A stretch of DNA of 64,000 nt from Rahnella bruchi (GTDB lineage: Bacteria > Pseudomonadota > Gammaproteobacteria > Enterobacterales > Enterobacteriaceae), in the NCBI RefSeq assembly GCF_003614975.1, contig NZ_QZWI01000009.1, positions 62,001 through 126,000 on the forward strand. The letters run 5' to 3'. A program made the position numbers and the translations under genes. The notes under the pieces were generated by a model, which had not been told where the DNA came from, ran no database searches, and worked only from the letters and a program-made list of their open reading frames with translations. Positions 20,650 to 32,575 of the stretch are shown piece by piece (position 1 is the stretch's first letter; each line of letters opens with the position of its first letter).

Positions 20650-22947
20650 ATGAATACGCATCACGTGCTTGGCGCGTTAGTGTTACTGGTAAGTTCTGCT
20701 TCTTCGCTCGCCGTCGAAACGACGGGCATCCCCCAGGATCAGGTAAAAGAGCGCAATGCGTTTATTGCTGACCTGATGAAAAAAATGACCATTGATGAAA
20801 AAATTGGTCAGCTGAATCTGGTCACTGTGGGGCCGGATTACCAGAAAGAAGCCATTATGGCTGACATCCGCGCCGGCAAAGTCGGTGGCGTGTTTAATAC
20901 AGTCACAAAGCCAGATATTCGACGTATGCAGGATCAGGTGAAAGAAAGCCGCCTGAAAATACCCCCGTTTTATGCCTATGACGTGGTGCATGGTCAGCGC
21001 ACTATTTTCCCTATCAGCCTGGGCCTTGCCGCCAGCTGGGATATGCAGGCCGTCGCCACCAGCGCACGTATTTCAGCACTGGAAACTGCAGCTGATGGTC
21101 TGAATATGACCTTCTCACCGATGGTCGATATTACCCGTGATCCGCGCTGGGGCCGTGTCTCCGAAGGCTTTGGCGAAGACACCTATCTGACCTCCCGCCT
21201 CGCGCATGAAATGGTGACGGGTTATCAGGGGAAAGACCCCTCCGCACCTGATGCTGTAATGGCTAACGTCAAACACTATGCGCTGTACGGCGCTGTTGAA
21301 GGCGGTCGCGAATACAACACCGTGGACATGAGCCTGACCCGCATGTTCAATGATTACATGCCACCGTACAAAGCGGCCGTTGATGCCGGTGCCGGTGGCG
21401 TGATGATTGCGCTCAACAGTGTTAACGGCATTCCTGCGACCTCAAATACCTGGTTGCTGAAAGATATTCTTCGTGATGACTGGCAGTTTAAAGGCCTGAC
21501 AGTGAGCGACCACGGCGCCATCGGCGGTCTGGTTAAACACGGCGTGGCCGAAGATGATCGTCAGGCTGCCGCAATGGCACTGAAGGCGGGTGTCGATATG
21601 GACATGGCCGACAACATGTACGGTAAATACCTGAAAGGATTGCTCGCCGACGGTCTGGTGAGTCAGCAGGATATTGACCGTGCCGTGCGTGACGTTCTGG
21701 CCGCGAAATGGGACATGGGATTATTTGTGGATGAATATCGTCATTTAGGCCCGCCGTCGAGTGACCCGGCGGACACCAATGCCGAAAGTCGTCTGCACCG
21801 CACCGAAGCCCGCGAAGTAGCGCGCACCTCCCTCGTCTTGCTGAAAAACACCAACGAGACGTTGCCGTTACAGAAAAAAGGCACCATCGCCGTGATTGGC
21901 CCGCTGGCCGACAGCAAACGCGATGTGATGGGCAGCTGGTCTGCCGCCGGTAAAGCGGCTCAGGCCGTGACCGTGTTGCAAGGGATGAAAGATGTCCTCG
22001 GCGATAAAGGCACATTGTTATATGCACGCGGTGCGAACATCACCAATGATCAGGGGATGGTCGACTTCCTCAACTCCTACGATAAGCAGGTCATCAACGA
22101 CCCGCGTAAACCGCAGGACATGATCGACGAAGCAGTAAAAACAGCTGAAAAATCTGACGTCGTGGTTGCCGTAGTCGGCGAAGCACAAGGCATGGCGCAC
22201 GAAGCCTCCAGCCGTTCTGACATCAGTATTCCGCAAAGTCAGCGCGACCTGCTCAAAGCCCTGAAAGCCACTGGTAAACCGCTGGTTATCGTACTGATGA
22301 ATGGCCGCCCTCTGACACTGACGTGGGAAAACGACACCGCCGATGCCATGCTGGAAACCTGGTTCAGTGGCACCGAAGGCGGTCACGCCATTGCGGACGT
22401 TCTGTTTGGCGATTACAACCCGTCAGGCAAATTGCCGATGACCTTCCCGCGCTCGGTCGGACAAATTCCACTGTATAACAGTGTGCTGAATACCGGTCGT
22501 CCGTTTAATCCGCAGCATCCGGATAAATACACCACCCGATATTTCGATATCACCAACGGTCCGTTGTTCCCGTTTGGTTATGGCCTGAGCTACACCAGTT
22601 TTAGCGTGTCTGACGTGAGCCTTTCATCAACCACTATGGATGCTAAAAATCCGCTGACGGCCAGTGTGACGGTGAAAAACACCGGTAAAGTCAGTGGCGC
22701 CACCATCGTCCAGTTGTATCTGCAGGATGTCACGGCCTCTATCAGTCGTCCTGTTAAAGAGCTGAAGAACTTTGAGAAAATCACCCTGCAACCGGGTGAA
22801 GAGAAAGTCGTGACCTTTACTGTCAACGAAAGAGATTTACGTTTTTACAATGACAAGCTGAAATGGGCATCTGAACCCGGAAAATTCAACGTATTCGTGG
22901 GATTAGATTCTCAGGACGTGAAGAAAACCAGCTTCCTGCTGAAATAA
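20650..22947 (+). CDS. bglX: Periplasmic beta-glucosidase BglX (GH3)
   Basis: A 765-residue exported glycosidase, equal in length to E. coli BglX. ATG at 20650 (MNTHHVLGALVLLVSSASSL) gives a signal peptide and has AAGGA upstream; an in-frame ATG 33 bases earlier is rejected. GH3 landmarks are KMTIDEKIGQLNLVTVGP, SPMVDITRDPRWGR, ANVKHYALYGAVEGGREYNT and the nucleophile Asp in GLTVSDHGAIGGL. The C-terminal (alpha/beta)6 sheet and fibronectin-III-like domain end at residue 765. It hydrolyses beta-glucosides in the periplasm. It is a single gene. Confidence 0.95.
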   Translation: MNTHHVLGALVLLVSSASSLAVETTGIPQDQVKERNAFIADLMKKMTIDEKIGQLNLVTVGPDYQKEAIMADIRAGKVGGVFNTVTKPDIRRMQDQVKESRLKIPPFYAYDVVHGQRTIFPISLGLAASWDMQAVATSARISALETAADGLNMTFSPMVDITRDPRWGRVSEGFGEDTYLTSRLAHEMVTGYQGKDPSAPDAVMANVKHYALYGAVEGGREYNTVDMSLTRMFNDYMPPYKAAVDAGAGGVMIALNSVNGIPATSNTWLLKDILRDDWQFKGLTVSDHGAIGGLVKHGVAEDDRQAAAMALKAGVDMDMADNMYGKYLKGLLADGLVSQQDIDRAVRDVLAAKWDMGLFVDEYRHLGPPSSDPADTNAESRLHRTEAREVARTSLVLLKNTNETLPLQKKGTIAVIGPLADSKRDVMGSWSAAGKAAQAVTVLQGMKDVLGDKGTLLYARGANITNDQGMVDFLNSYDKQVINDPRKPQDMIDEAVKTAEKSDVVVAVVGEAQGMAHEASSRSDISIPQSQRDLLKALKATGKPLVIVLMNGRPLTLTWENDTADAMLETWFSGTEGGHAIADVLFGDYNPSGKLPMTFPRSVGQIPLYNSVLNTGRPFNPQHPDKYTTRYFDITNGPLFPFGYGLSYTSFSVSDVSLSSTTMDAKNPLTASVTVKNTGKVSGATIVQLYLQDVTASISRPVKELKNFEKITLQPGEEKVVTFTVNERDLRFYNDKLKWASEPGKFNVFVGLDSQDVKKTSFLLK

Positions 22948-22952
22948 CTTTT

Positions 22953-22972
22953 CGGGTCTGAAAGCAGACCCG
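22953..22972 (+). terminator. Hairpin after bglX
   Basis: CGGGTCTG (22953-22960) and CAGACCCG (22965-22972) form an 8-bp stem with a 4-base loop. No T tract follows, so termination strength is uncertain. Confidence 0.5.
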
Positions 22973-23229
22973 GAATACAGTCAGCACTTTCTCTCTCAGG
23001 CGGAATTCCGGCAACGGAACCCGCCTGTTCTGAGCAGTAATTTCTGTCCGGTGACTGGATATATAACTGACAGTTGCTAACCTTAAATTCAATGCGTTAC
23101 GCCTCCCTGCTCTGTATCCGCTAATTGCGGAGCGGTGCGGGTGTGCTGAGCAGAGTAAACTCCGTCTGTGCTGACTGTCGCCATGTCGCCACACTGGCGG
23201 CGTATAGCGTTCTTTTCGGAGAAACATTC

Positions 23230-25248
23230 ATGGTCGATTCTCAAGATGCCTCCATCCTGTACCTGCATTTTGGTACGCCCCGCCCATACTGGCGAGTGGG
23301 TTCAGACAGCAATGCACTGGAGCTGTCCGCAGAAAAGGGCGTCGTAAATGTGGCTATCTCCCTGACCCAATGGCAGGCGGGAAAAATCAGGCAACTGACC
23401 GGGATCACCTCAAGTTTCACACTGGACATCACTCTGTTCGGCTCCCCTGTACGCCTGTATCTTGTTGGCCGGAAAATCGACAGTAAAGCCTGGGCAGGTA
23501 CCGCATCGGCGTATCAGGATACAGAATCCGTCGCGCACGACCTTGAAGTCGGTCTGACTTTCGCTGAACAGGTAGTTTCCGAAGCCAACTCCGTGATTGT
23601 GATTATCGATCAGGAGGGAAAAATTCACCGTTTTAACCGGCTGAGCGAAGAATATACCGGCCTGCGCGAAGAAGACGTCATTGGCCGCAGTGCTTATGAT
23701 CTTTTCATGTCGATGGAAGAAGGTCTGGCGTCACGCCAGAACATCAACGGTTTTTTTCAGCATCAGCAATCCTACGAAGTAGAACGCTGGATCAATACGG
23801 TTAAAGGCCAGCGGCTGTTCCTCTTTCGCAATAAATTCGTCCACAGCGGCAGCGGCAAACAACAAAAATATCTGATCTGTTCCGGTTCCGACATCACTGA
23901 CGAGCGCAAGGCGCAGGAACGCCTGCGCGTGCTGGCCAACACCGATTTGGTTACCGGTTTCGCTAACCGTAACGCGTTGCAGGAATCGCTGGCTCAAGCC
24001 CTTCTCGAGCGCGGTGAAAACAAAGTCGGACTGATTTATCTGGATCTGGATAACTTCAAAAAGGTGAACGATGCTTACGGCCATATGTTTGGCGATCACC
24101 TGCTGCGGGCGGTGTCAGATGCCATTCAGGATTGCCTGTCGCCTAACGATAAGCTCGCGCGCCTCGGCGGCGATGAATTCATTATTCTGAGTACTCAGGC
24201 AGAACTGTGTACGCTCGAAGCACTGAGTCAGCGCGTGCTGCGCCGCCTGAGTCTGCCATTTCGTATTGGCCTCATTGAAGTCTATACCGGCTGTTCCGGC
24301 GGCATCGCTATTTGCCCTGAACACGGCATTGACGGCGATACGTTGTTGCAAAACGCCGATACCGCCATGTATGTGGCGAAAGAAAAAGGCAAAAATGCGC
24401 ACTGTATTTTCTCGCCGGATATGAATGAAAAAGCCTCAGAATACATGTGGCTGGATACGCATTTACGCAAAGCACTGGCGGAAAAAGATCAGCTGGTTTT
24501 GCATTATCAGCCGAAAGTGTCACTTTATGGCACCGTGCAAAGTGTGGAAGCGCTGCTGCGCTGGAATTCGCCGGAACGCGGCCTGATCCAGCCGCAAAGT
24601 TTTATCCCTTATGCCGAAGAATCTGGTCTGATCACCCCCATCGGCAAATGGGTAATTGAAACCGCCACCCGCCAGGCAACCGAATGGCAGAAAAAAGGTC
24701 TGAATCTGCGCGTGGCCGTGAACCTTTCCGGACGTCAGCTGAATAACGGTTCGTTTATCACGACGCTGTCTGACGCCATGAAAAAAGCCGGTATGAAAGG
24801 TTGTTTGCTCGATTTTGAACTGACAGAAAGCTGTCTGGTGGAAGACGAAGGAGCGGCTGTCACCATGATTAACCAGCTGCATAAACTCGGCGCGCAGGTG
24901 CATCTGGATGATTTCGGCACCGGCTATTCTTCCCTTTCTCAGCTGGCGCGAATTCCGCTCGACTGCATCAAGCTGGATCAAAGTTTTGTCCGTGGGATCA
25001 ATGACAATCCGGTTTCGCAGGCGCTGGTACGGGCGATTGTGGCGGTGGCCAAAACCCTGCAACTGACCGTGGTGGCGGAAGGTGTGGAAACGGCTGAGGA
25101 AGAAAAGCTAATCGACGAAATTGGTGTGGACAGCAAACAAGGATTTCTTTACGCCAGGCCAATGCCCGCAAAAGAACTCGAGCACTGGCTTGAGGAAAAA
25201 ATGGTTGCTTCACCCAATGTTTTTAAACATAAAGCAAAACAGAAATAG
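23230..25248 (+). CDS. rpfR: RpfR-type DSF receptor / c-di-GMP enzyme (FI-PAS-GGDEF-EAL)
   Basis: A 672-residue cytoplasmic protein, homologous to E. coli PdeR (YciR). Order: an N-terminal FI-like domain (residues about 1-95, containing RPYWRVGSDSNAL and LVGRKIDSKAWAG), a PAS sensor (about 110-230), GGDEF (G313-F317, LARLGGDEF) and EAL (E440-L442). EAL catalytic motifs ELTESCL, DDFGTGYSS, KLDQSFV and EGVET are intact, so both cyclase and phosphodiesterase activity are possible. No RxxD inhibitory site precedes GGDEF. In RpfR systems the PAS domain binds cis-2-unsaturated fatty acids and stimulates c-di-GMP breakdown. ATG at 23230 follows CGGAG. It converges with rpfF (29-bp gap), which strongly supports RpfR over a stand-alone PdeR. 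Confidence 0.92.
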   Translation: MVDSQDASILYLHFGTPRPYWRVGSDSNALELSAEKGVVNVAISLTQWQAGKIRQLTGITSSFTLDITLFGSPVRLYLVGRKIDSKAWAGTASAYQDTESVAHDLEVGLTFAEQVVSEANSVIVIIDQEGKIHRFNRLSEEYTGLREEDVIGRSAYDLFMSMEEGLASRQNINGFFQHQQSYEVERWINTVKGQRLFLFRNKFVHSGSGKQQKYLICSGSDITDERKAQERLRVLANTDLVTGFANRNALQESLAQALLERGENKVGLIYLDLDNFKKVNDAYGHMFGDHLLRAVSDAIQDCLSPNDKLARLGGDEFIILSTQAELCTLEALSQRVLRRLSLPFRIGLIEVYTGCSGGIAICPEHGIDGDTLLQNADTAMYVAKEKGKNAHCIFSPDMNEKASEYMWLDTHLRKALAEKDQLVLHYQPKVSLYGTVQSVEALLRWNSPERGLIQPQSFIPYAEESGLITPIGKWVIETATRQATEWQKKGLNLRVAVNLSGRQLNNGSFITTLSDAMKKAGMKGCLLDFELTESCLVEDEGAAVTMINQLHKLGAQVHLDDFGTGYSSLSQLARIPLDCIKLDQSFVRGINDNPVSQALVRAIVAVAKTLQLTVVAEGVETAEEEKLIDEIGVDSKQGFLYARPMPAKELEHWLEEKMVASPNVFKHKAKQK

Positions 25249-25277
25249 CGCCAGTGACGGGCCATTTCTGCCCGCTG

Positions 25278-26144
25278 CTAGCCGGTTTTACGCAGTGATG
25301 CCGTATACCGGTTTTGCAGCATGACCAGACGTTCCATATAACTCAGATCTTTCTCCTCCAGCGTAAACGCAGCGTCCACCCAATCCTCCGTAATATCCAT
25401 AAGCTCGGAACGTGAAAGTTGCAGTACACGCTGGCGTGCACGGATCATCGCGCGGATCCCGTTGAGTTTTGGCCGCAGCACATCCATAAAGGTACGCGTG
25501 GCGTTAAACCCCTCACCCGGCTGGAACAGCACATCCACCAGACCGCGGCTCTCGAACCATTCCGCAGTATGAGACTCACCGGTGGAAATCAGTTCCTCCG
25601 CCAGTTTCATCCCCGCTTTGCGCGATACCAGCGAATAACCGCCCATACCCGGAAAGAGGTTAAACGCGATTTCAGGAAATCCCATCCGTGCCGTGTTTTG
25701 TGCCAGTACGTAATGATGCGCGAGCGCCGCTTCGAATCCGCCGCCCAACGCCGTTCCTTCAATCATCGACAAGCTTATCGCCCCCACATCAAATCCGCGC
25801 GCCGCGGCATGAACGCAATCCACACAGGCTCTGGCGTAGGACCGCAACGCTTCGCGCTTATTATTGACGATGGAGTCGACAAAGAAACTCAGATCACCTC
25901 CCACATTGTACATATTGGGAACCAAAGAACCGGTGACCCAAAAATCGAAACGCAGCCCCGACGCCTTAGCGGCATAGGTCAGCGTCATGATGTCCTCAAT
26001 GAGCTCCTGATTAAAACATGGACGTGGATAAGACCTGAGCATCATCCACATGACATTACGGCCTTCTTCATAATAGGCTGCGATCTGGGACAAATGCCCG
26101 GCTTCGGTAAACGGGCGGCAGGCTGTATGGTCAATAAGATTCAT
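25278..26144 (-). CDS. rpfF: DSF synthase RpfF (crotonase-fold enoyl-CoA hydratase/thioesterase)
   Basis: A 288-residue crotonase-superfamily protein with the RpfF-specific pattern IEGTALGGGFEAALAHHYVL and MGFPEIAFNLFPGMGGYSLV. E138 and E158 match the two catalytic glutamates of Xanthomonas RpfF (E141, E161), which dehydrate 3-hydroxyacyl-ACP and release the cis-2-unsaturated fatty acid signal. The N-terminus also fits RpfF (MWMMLRSYPRPCFNQELIEDI). The start ATG at 26144 has only a weak GGA upstream. The adjacent convergent gene encodes its receptor, and the divergent neighbour is fadH. A generic enoyl-CoA hydratase is the alternative but fits much less well. Confidence 0.93.
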   Translation of the reverse strand: MNLIDHTACRPFTEAGHLSQIAAYYEEGRNVMWMMLRSYPRPCFNQELIEDIMTLTYAAKASGLRFDFWVTGSLVPNMYNVGGDLSFFVDSIVNNKREALRSYARACVDCVHAAARGFDVGAISLSMIEGTALGGGFEAALAHHYVLAQNTARMGFPEIAFNLFPGMGGYSLVSRKAGMKLAEELISTGESHTAEWFESRGLVDVLFQPGEGFNATRTFMDVLRPKLNGIRAMIRARQRVLQLSRSELMDITEDWVDAAFTLEEKDLSYMERLVMLQNRYTASLRKTG

Positions 26145-28577
<2,433 letters not shown>

Positions 28578-28605
28578 ACATTGCATGAGGAAACGCAGAC
28601 GAAAA

Positions 28606-28628
28606 AAAAGCCGCGATAAGCGGCTTTT
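28606..28628. terminator. Bidirectional terminator between fadH and rlmG
   Basis: AAAAGCCGC (28606-28614) pairs with GCGGCTTTT (28620-28628), with A and T tracts on the two sides. It serves the convergent fadH and rlmG genes. Confidence 0.88.
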
Positions 28629-28658
28629 CATTTGCGCACGTCAGTGCTGATGCAGCAA

Positions 28659-29810
28659 TCAGTGATGCGATGCCGTTTTCACAGCGCGCAGGATCACGAA
28701 TTTCTGGTTAGTGGCGATGGTGGTGCAGTTACCAAACAGACGACGCAATTTCTGGTAGTAGTCCAGATGACGGTTGCCGACGATGCGCAGTTCGCCACCG
28801 GTTTGCAGGCAACGTTTGGCGTCGCAGAACATGCGCCACGCGGTGTCATCGCTGACCACGGTGCCCTGATGGAACGGCGGGTTACACAGCACGGCGTGCA
28901 GCGTTTCGCGTTCCACACCCGCCAGCATGTTGTTCACTTCGAAATGAGAGCGGCTGATATCCTGCGGCAAATTGTTTTCGACGTTAATACGGCTCGATTC
29001 CACGGCCATATAGGATTCATCGACGAACAGCATTTCGGCATCCGGATTCAGCGCCAGCGCGGTCATACCGATCACGCCGTTACCACAACCCAGATCTGCC
29101 ATGCGCCCTTCAATCCCTTCCGGCAGATGTTGCATGAAGAAACGCGCGCCGATATCCAGACCGCTGCGTGAGAACACGTTCGCGTGGTTAGAAATACGGA
29201 ATTCGCTGTCATCGAGCGCCCATTCGGAAATCACCGGCTCAGCGATTTGCGCAGGCAAGGTGGCTTCACAATGGATCAGGCGGGCTTTTTTCCACGCCAG
29301 ACTGGTTTTGGTCGGTCCGAGAATTTTCTCAAACAACTGCAACGTGGAGGTATGGATATCGCGGGCTTTCGCGCCAGCGATAATCTGCGTGTCCGGCGTG
29401 ACCACTTCACGCAGCGCCAGCAGTTGCTGTTCAAGCAGTGCCAGCGTTTTTGGCACTTTGATGATGACCAGACCCGGATTGATCGGCAACGGCACCAGGC
29501 TGCTTTGCGCCGCCACGCTGTCTTCGTCAAAACCGTTGAGGCGCAGGTTATGGCGCATCGCCAGCTGGCTCATGAAGGAATCATTAATGCTGGTTGGATT
29601 GTGTGACTGCAATGCGCAGGCCAGCGTGCCAAAAGCATCGTTGAAAATTAGCAACGGACGGCCGTTGAGCGCGTCGGTGTTCAGGTTTTGCAGCAGATAT
29701 TCATCAGCCGCTTCCCATGCCTGCAACTGCGTTGCCGCTTCTTCCAGCGGATAACGTTCCAGACGCAGTTGCAATAACTGACCACCTGTTTCGGTTTCGA
29801 ATTGGCTCAT
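28659..29810 (-). CDS. rlmG: 23S rRNA (guanine-1835-N2)-methyltransferase RlmG
   Basis: A 383-residue two-domain class I SAM methyltransferase (E. coli: 378). The SAM-binding motif is [14 protein letters not shown], the acidic motif II is [13 protein letters not shown] and the catalytic NPPF motif is in [14 protein letters not shown]. It modifies G1835 of 23S rRNA. ATG at 29810 follows GGAGGGCTA. As in E. coli it lies next to fadH and convergent with it, followed by ygjP on the other side. Confidence 0.95.
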   Translation of the reverse strand: MSQFETETGGQLLQLRLERYPLEEAATQLQAWEAADEYLLQNLNTDALNGRPLLIFNDAFGTLACALQSHNPTSINDSFMSQLAMRHNLRLNGFDEDSVAAQSSLVPLPINPGLVIIKVPKTLALLEQQLLALREVVTPDTQIIAGAKARDIHTSTLQLFEKILGPTKTSLAWKKARLIHCEATLPAQIAEPVISEWALDDSEFRISNHANVFSRSGLDIGARFFMQHLPEGIEGRMADLGCGNGVIGMTALALNPDAEMLFVDESYMAVESSRINVENNLPQDISRSHFEVNNMLAGVERETLHAVLCNPPFHQGTVVSDDTAWRMFCDAKRCLQTGGELRIVGNRHLDYYQKLRRLFGNCTTIATNQKFVILRAVKTASHH

Positions 29811-29981
29811 TAGCCCTCCTCAATATTCAATTTGCGCTGTTTATCCCTTAATTTGGTCTATCAGTAAAACGTTTTTTCAGTTAAAAAGGGGTTTATCTGC
29901 CGGATCGGCGCGATCATAACGAAAACCCCGCTTACCGGTATGGCATCTTTTTCCCGGCAATAAGAGACAAAGCAAACAGTT

Positions 29982-30488
29982 ATGCCTGAATTGACCTATC
30001 TGCAAGGCTATCCCGAGAATCTTCAGGCTCAGGTGCGCCAGTTAATCGAACAGGAACGTTTAGGTAAAGTGTTGCTGACGCGATACCCCGAACCGCACGA
30101 GCTGACCACTGACAAATCGCTCTATCAGTATACGCTGGACCTGAAAAACCAGTTTTTGCGCAGCTCGTCGCCTTTAAGCAAAGTCGCTTACGACAATAAA
30201 ATCCACGTGATGAAGCATGCTCTGGGCCTGCATACGGCGATTTCCCGCATTCAGGGCGGCAAGCTGAAAGCCAAAGCGGAAATCCGCGTCGCGACGGTGT
30301 TTAAAAGCGCGCCGGAAGCGTTTCTGAAAATGATCGTGGTGCATGAACTCGCGCACCTGAAAGAAAAAGAACACAACAAAGCATTCTATAGCCTTTGCTG
30401 TCATATGACGCCCGACTATCATCAGTTAGAATTCGATACGCGCATGTACCTGACGCATCTGGAAATATTCGGTAAGTTGTACCAATAA
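29982..30488 (+). CDS. ygjP: YgjP-like metal-dependent hydrolase
   Basis: A 168-residue protein with the zinc-metallopeptidase motif HELAHLKEKEHN (H121, E122, H125), the hallmark of the YgjP/DUF45 family. E. coli YgjP has been reported as a UTP pyrophosphatase; that activity is an inference here. There is no signal peptide. ATG at 29982 has no strong Shine-Dalgarno. It is divergent from rlmG and 22 bp upstream of the oxidoreductase gene, so the two are probably co-transcribed. Confidence 0.88.
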   Translation: MPELTYLQGYPENLQAQVRQLIEQERLGKVLLTRYPEPHELTTDKSLYQYTLDLKNQFLRSSSPLSKVAYDNKIHVMKHALGLHTAISRIQGGKLKAKAEIRVATVFKSAPEAFLKMIVVHELAHLKEKEHNKAFYSLCCHMTPDYHQLEFDTRMYLTHLEIFGKLYQ

Positions 30489-30510
30489 TAATTAACTATA
30501 GGGATTTCTC

Positions 30511-31497
30511 ATGATTCGTTTTGGTGTTGTGGGTACTAACTGGATAACCCAGCGTTTTATTGATGCCGCACACGAAAGCGGAAAAATGAAACTGACCGCG
30601 ATTTACTCCCGCACGCTGGAAGGCGCTAAAAAGCTGGGCGAGGATTATCCGGTTGAGCACTATTTTGATTCACTGGAAGAAATGGCCGCATCTGACCTGA
30701 TTGATGCCGTCTATATTGCCAGTCCGAATTCATTACATTACCCGCAGTCCCTGCTGTTCCTTAGCCATAAAAAACACGTGATTAGCGAAAAACCGCTGAC
30801 GTCCAATCTGCGTGAAGCCGAAAGCCTGATCGCCCGCGCGAAAGAAAATAATGTGGTGCTGTTCGAGGCGTTCAAAACCGCGTATTTGCCGAATTTCCTG
30901 CACATGAAAGGCGCGCTCAATCGCATTGGTAAACTGCGTAAAGCCATTCTGAATTACTGCCAGTATTCATCACGTTATCCGCGTTATCTGGCTGGAGAAA
31001 ACCCGAATACCTTCAACCCGGCCTTCTCCAATGGCTCGATTATGGATATCGGTTATTACTGCCTGGCCAGCGCCATTTCGCTGTTTGGTGAACCGGAATC
31101 GGTAAAAGCCACCGCGACGTTACTGGAAAGCGGCGTCGACGGTCAGGGCACAGTGGTATTGACCTATGCAGATGATTTCGAAGTCGTTATCAACCATTCC
31201 AAAATCAGCGATTCGCATCTTCCGAGCGAAATTCAGGGCGAAGACGGCACCTTGCAGATGGAAAAACTGTCTGAATGCCAGACGCTCAGCCTGACGCCAC
31301 GCGGCAGCCAGAAACTGGATCTGACGCAGCCTCAGCACATCAACACCATGCTGTATGAAGCAGAAACTTTTGCGATTCTGGTCGACAGCCAGTTTGTCGC
31401 GCATCCGGGGCTGGAAGTCTCACGCATCACCGCCAAAGTGCTGACGGAAATCCGTCGCCAGACCGGCGTGGTGTTCCCGGCAGACAGCCAGTCCTGA
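30511..31497 (+). CDS. ygjR: Gfo/Idh/MocA-family NAD(P)-dependent oxidoreductase (YgjR-like)
   Basis: A 328-residue protein with an N-terminal Rossmann fold (MIRFGVVGTNWITQRFIDAA) and the family EKP motif (VISEKPLTSNLREAE), with the usual C-terminal sugar-binding-type domain containing the GSIMDIGYYCLASAI segment. The gene order rlmG-ygjP-ygjR-alx matches E. coli. The substrate is not known. ATG at 30511 is preceded by AGGG. Confidence 0.9.
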   Translation: MIRFGVVGTNWITQRFIDAAHESGKMKLTAIYSRTLEGAKKLGEDYPVEHYFDSLEEMAASDLIDAVYIASPNSLHYPQSLLFLSHKKHVISEKPLTSNLREAESLIARAKENNVVLFEAFKTAYLPNFLHMKGALNRIGKLRKAILNYCQYSSRYPRYLAGENPNTFNPAFSNGSIMDIGYYCLASAISLFGEPESVKATATLLESGVDGQGTVVLTYADDFEVVINHSKISDSHLPSEIQGEDGTLQMEKLSECQTLSLTPRGSQKLDLTQPQHINTMLYEAETFAILVDSQFVAHPGLEVSRITAKVLTEIRRQTGVVFPADSQS

Positions 31498-31535
31498 TTA
31501 TCCGTAAAAAATTATCCATCGTTCGGGAGTAACAG

Positions 31536-32282
31536 ATGATTGCACCCAGCCAGAAGCCGCTGTTGATTTTACAGACCGGTCACGCGCCTGAGCCTATCCG
31601 CCGCGCGCATGATAACTTCCCGCAAATGTTTATCCGTCAGGGTGATATCGACGCGCAGCAGGTGGTCATTGTGGATTTGCAGGCGGGTGAACGCCCGCTG
31701 CCGCCGGAAAACTATTGCGGCGCGATCATTACCGGTTCGCGCAGCATGGTGACTGAACATCTGGCGTGGAGCGAAGAAGCGGCGGACTGGGTACGTCTGG
31801 GCATGTTGCAAGAATTACCGATGTTCGGTGCCTGTTATGGCCATCAGCTGATGGCATACGCACTCGGCGGCGAAGTGGATTACCATCCGCAAGGCATTGA
31901 AGTCGGCACGCACGAAGTGACGCTGACGCCTGCCGGGCATTTGGATCCGCTGGTGTCGCAACTTCCGGCACAGTTCGCGGCGAATCTGATCCATCTTCAA
32001 ACCGTCATTACGCCACCCGCTACGGCAACAGTGCTGGCGAAAACACTGCATGACCCGCATCAGATCCTGCGATACGGACCGAATGCTGTCAGCACGCAGT
32101 TTCACCCTGAATTTAGTCTTGCGGTGATGAAAACGTATTTATCGTGGCTGGCCTCCATTGCCGAAGATGAACGCGTGGATTTTGCTCATCAGGCTCAGCA
32201 ACTTAGTGAAACCCCGCTCAGTCAGGGGCTGCTGCTCTCCTTCGTCGCCGCACTCGGCAAGCGTCAGGCACTGGCGGGATAA
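31536..32282 (+). CDS. Class I glutamine amidotransferase-like protein
   Basis: A 248-residue single-domain GATase. The catalytic triad is visible: C100 in GACYGHQLMAYALGG, and H190 with E192 in STQFHPEFS. No synthetase domain is fused, so it probably acts like stand-alone GMP-synthase-type amidotransferases or gamma-glutamyl hydrolases (PuuD/YfeJ-like relatives). The substrate cannot be deduced. ATG at 31536 has GGGAG upstream. It is 38 bp after ygjR, likely in the same transcript. Confidence 0.85.
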   Translation: MIAPSQKPLLILQTGHAPEPIRRAHDNFPQMFIRQGDIDAQQVVIVDLQAGERPLPPENYCGAIITGSRSMVTEHLAWSEEAADWVRLGMLQELPMFGACYGHQLMAYALGGEVDYHPQGIEVGTHEVTLTPAGHLDPLVSQLPAQFAANLIHLQTVITPPATATVLAKTLHDPHQILRYGPNAVSTQFHPEFSLAVMKTYLSWLASIAEDERVDFAHQAQQLSETPLSQGLLLSFVAALGKRQALAG

Positions 32283-32339
32283 TGACCCATAATGTTTCTG
32301 AATGTTTGACATTCGACACATTTTGCATTAATTTGCGAG

Positions 32340-32510
32340 ATGCAAAGGGGAGTAACTTCTTCGTCGGATAATCGTCATTACGGTGTCTGGACCCGCGCTT
32401 AGCGCCGTCTCAGCCACCCGGTTACCGGGGCAAAGATATGATTTCACAAGATGAAGACATATCTTTGTAAGTGAGACCTTGCCGGAAGGCGAGGTTTGCT
32501 CACAGCTCAA
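32340..32510 (+). promoter_or_regulatory. yybP-ykoY (manganese-sensing) riboswitch in the alx leader
   Basis: The leader contains the conserved aptamer loop AAAGGGGAGTAAC (32344-32356) and the second conserved hairpin GACCTTGCCGGAAGGCGAGG (32475-32494), followed by TTTGCTCACAGC. These are the two signature blocks of the yybP-ykoY motif known upstream of E. coli alx, where Mn2+ and alkaline pH change translation. A long variable arm lies between them. The boundaries are approximate. Confidence 0.85.
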
Positions 32511-32518
32511 AAAATGAG

Positions 32519-32553
32519 CGGCTAACGTCTTCCGACGCTGGCCGTTTTTTTTT
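32519..32553 (+). terminator. Terminator-like hairpin in the alx leader
   Basis: GGCTAACGTC and GACGCTGGCC (one internal mismatch, TTCC loop) are followed by nine T residues, directly after the riboswitch aptamer and 23 bp before the alx start. It is the likely expression platform. Confidence 0.8.
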
Positions 32554-32575
32554 GATGTTTTTCGAGGATACCGCA

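Noticed and set aside
32471-32575. A longer alx start within the leader
   Set aside because: It would translate through the riboswitch and terminator hairpin; the family start is at 32576 or 32579.
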